Origin: Embleya sp045207785 | GTDB taxonomy: Bacteria > Actinomycetota > Actinomycetes > Streptomycetales > Streptomycetaceae | DNA length: 64,000 bases | Direction of reading: 5' to 3' | Assembly: GCF_045207785.1 (NCBI RefSeq) | Contig: NZ_CP108777.1 | Coordinates: 3,038,001 to 3,102,000 of the forward strand | In this document: piece by piece, positions 63,208 through 64,000 of the stretch | How the letters are laid out: every line of letters begins with the position of its first letter | How positions within the stretch are numbered: the first letter of the stretch is position 1 | Notes under the pieces: generated by a model | The model's database searches: none | Told to the model about the DNA's origin: nothing | What the model saw: only the letters and a program-made list of their open reading frames with translations | Translations under genes and position numbers: made by a program

Positions 63208-64000
63208 GTCGATATGACGCCCCGGGCCTGTCGATGGCGCTGTGTGGTGTTGCCAGGCGTCTCTGGTGGTATGTGGCGGATCGGGGCGTGAGGGCCACAG
63301 GAGGGCGTCCAGGCCGCTTGTGGAGTGGTTACTGGTGGTTGCCGGGCCGGGCTTGTGGTAGCTGTGGAGGACTGGTTCGATGTGCCTGCGGGTCGGTGCC
63401 GGTTCGCCGTTGGGTGCGGGTGGTGGGGCCGCGGAGCGGGCCGGGTCCGGTTGTGAAGTTGCGGTTGGGTGTCGTGGTGGCCGCGTGAGTATGTCGTCGA
63501 TGGTGTGACAGATCTGCCTGGTCACAGCCACGTAGGGTCCTGGTCGCGTCATTTCGGCGCGGTTTCGCGGCGTCATGGAAACGACGTTCCGCAGGTCGGC
63601 GTCCTGCAACTTCCCCTTGCGTCGCCCGTTGTCCGGCTTTTACCAGAACGTCGTGCCCGCGTCATCGGAATGCCGTTCGGAGCGTGAGGGGCTGCCGACC
63701 ACCTGCGCCCCGATGGGTGCCTGCTCGGTGACGGGCGGTTGGCCTGTGGTGCCGCAGGGTTTGAGAAGGCCGCGCAGCGCGATCGGGAATTCCCTGTGGT
63801 GGGTGGTGTGTTCGTTGGTCGGGGCCGCTCTCGGTGGCCGTTCGTGTCATTTCCGACCTGTGCCCTCTCCGACGGCTTGGCGGCGGATGAGGCCCGAGCC
63901 ACCGCTGGCGCGGTTCGAGGCCCCATCCCGATCGCGGACTACGCGCGGCGCCCCGGGACCACCCACTGCCTCGGATCACCATCCAGGCGCCGGACCGGCT
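63208..64000. other. Gene-free end of the window
   Basis: No supported gene to the end. Repeat C copy 2 (63717-63795) and a stretch resembling 63010-63075 at about 63833-63895 (shared GGTGGCCGTTCGTGTC) show that this is repeat-rich intergenic DNA. Confidence 0.35.
63717..63795 (+). repeat. Dispersed repeat C, copy 2
   Basis: Similar to 58821-58911; shared core GGTGCCGCAGGGTTTGAGAA. Confidence 0.6.

Noticed and set aside
1..64000. tRNA, rRNA, insertion-sequence transposase or integrase genes
   Set aside because: I looked for them as signs of island borders and saw none. No att-type duplication was recognised either, although a systematic search was not possible.

Overview
The DNA is very GC-rich. 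Codon use is strongly G/C at third positions, start codons are often GTG or TTG, and several promoters are leaderless with a TANNNT -10 box. With a second-copy sIHF-type nucleoid protein and a TTA codon in one accessory gene, this points to a filamentous actinobacterium (Streptomyces or a close relative). No ribosomal, tRNA or central-metabolism gene is visible. The content looks like accessory DNA, such as a chromosome arm, genomic island or large plasmid. This is inference from sequence alone.

Layout. (1) 1-8.8 kb: a small membrane protein, an HTH plus 14-blade WD40 protein, an error-prone DnaE2-type polymerase, a secreted peptide, an sIHF paralogue and a multiply frameshifted gene. (2) 9-10.4 kb: decayed DNA with a helicase-associated-domain remnant. 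(3) 10.4-24.3 kb: one co-directional cassette of very large proteins. It holds a ComEC-like metallohydrolase, a roughly 1,450-residue beta-rich protein broken by an in-frame TGA, two large unknown proteins and a tail-like protein. The last two both carry F5/8 type C domains. (4) 24.6-31 kb: unknown genes, a DUF4238-type protein, a broken PIMT-like methyltransferase and a beta-trefoil protein with strong terminators. (5) 31.8-36.4 kb: a secreted YVTN/IPT/DUF11/RTX surface protein, a UvrD-like protein lacking its Walker A region and an unknown gene.

(6) 36.8-57.4 kb reads as a defence and conflict island. It holds a HEPN/zinc-ribbon protein, a GNAT enzyme, an HNH nuclease, two more HEPN-like proteins, a three-gene ABC-3C system (nuclease effector, middle component, DUF2326 ATPase), a lipoprotein, a PD-(D/E)XK protein, a Hachiman-like nuclease/helicase pair with a C-terminal HIRAN domain, a NACHT-like remnant and a second HNH nuclease of lower GC. 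Inside it, on the minus strand, a 40-residue hydrophilic peptide gene overlaps a PIMT-like methyltransferase by GTGA. This resembles an aspartimide RiPP (imiditide-like) locus.

(7) 57.4-64 kb: DUF2716-type genes, a tandem-repeat protein and an S1/OB-fold protein lie among three copies of a roughly 210-bp, lower-GC intergenic repeat and other dispersed repeats.

The main candidates for new biology are the 10.4-24.3 kb cassette, the peptide/PIMT pair and the HIRAN-bearing Hachiman-like system. Several genes carry multiple frameshifts, so either real decay or sequence errors affect parts of this window.
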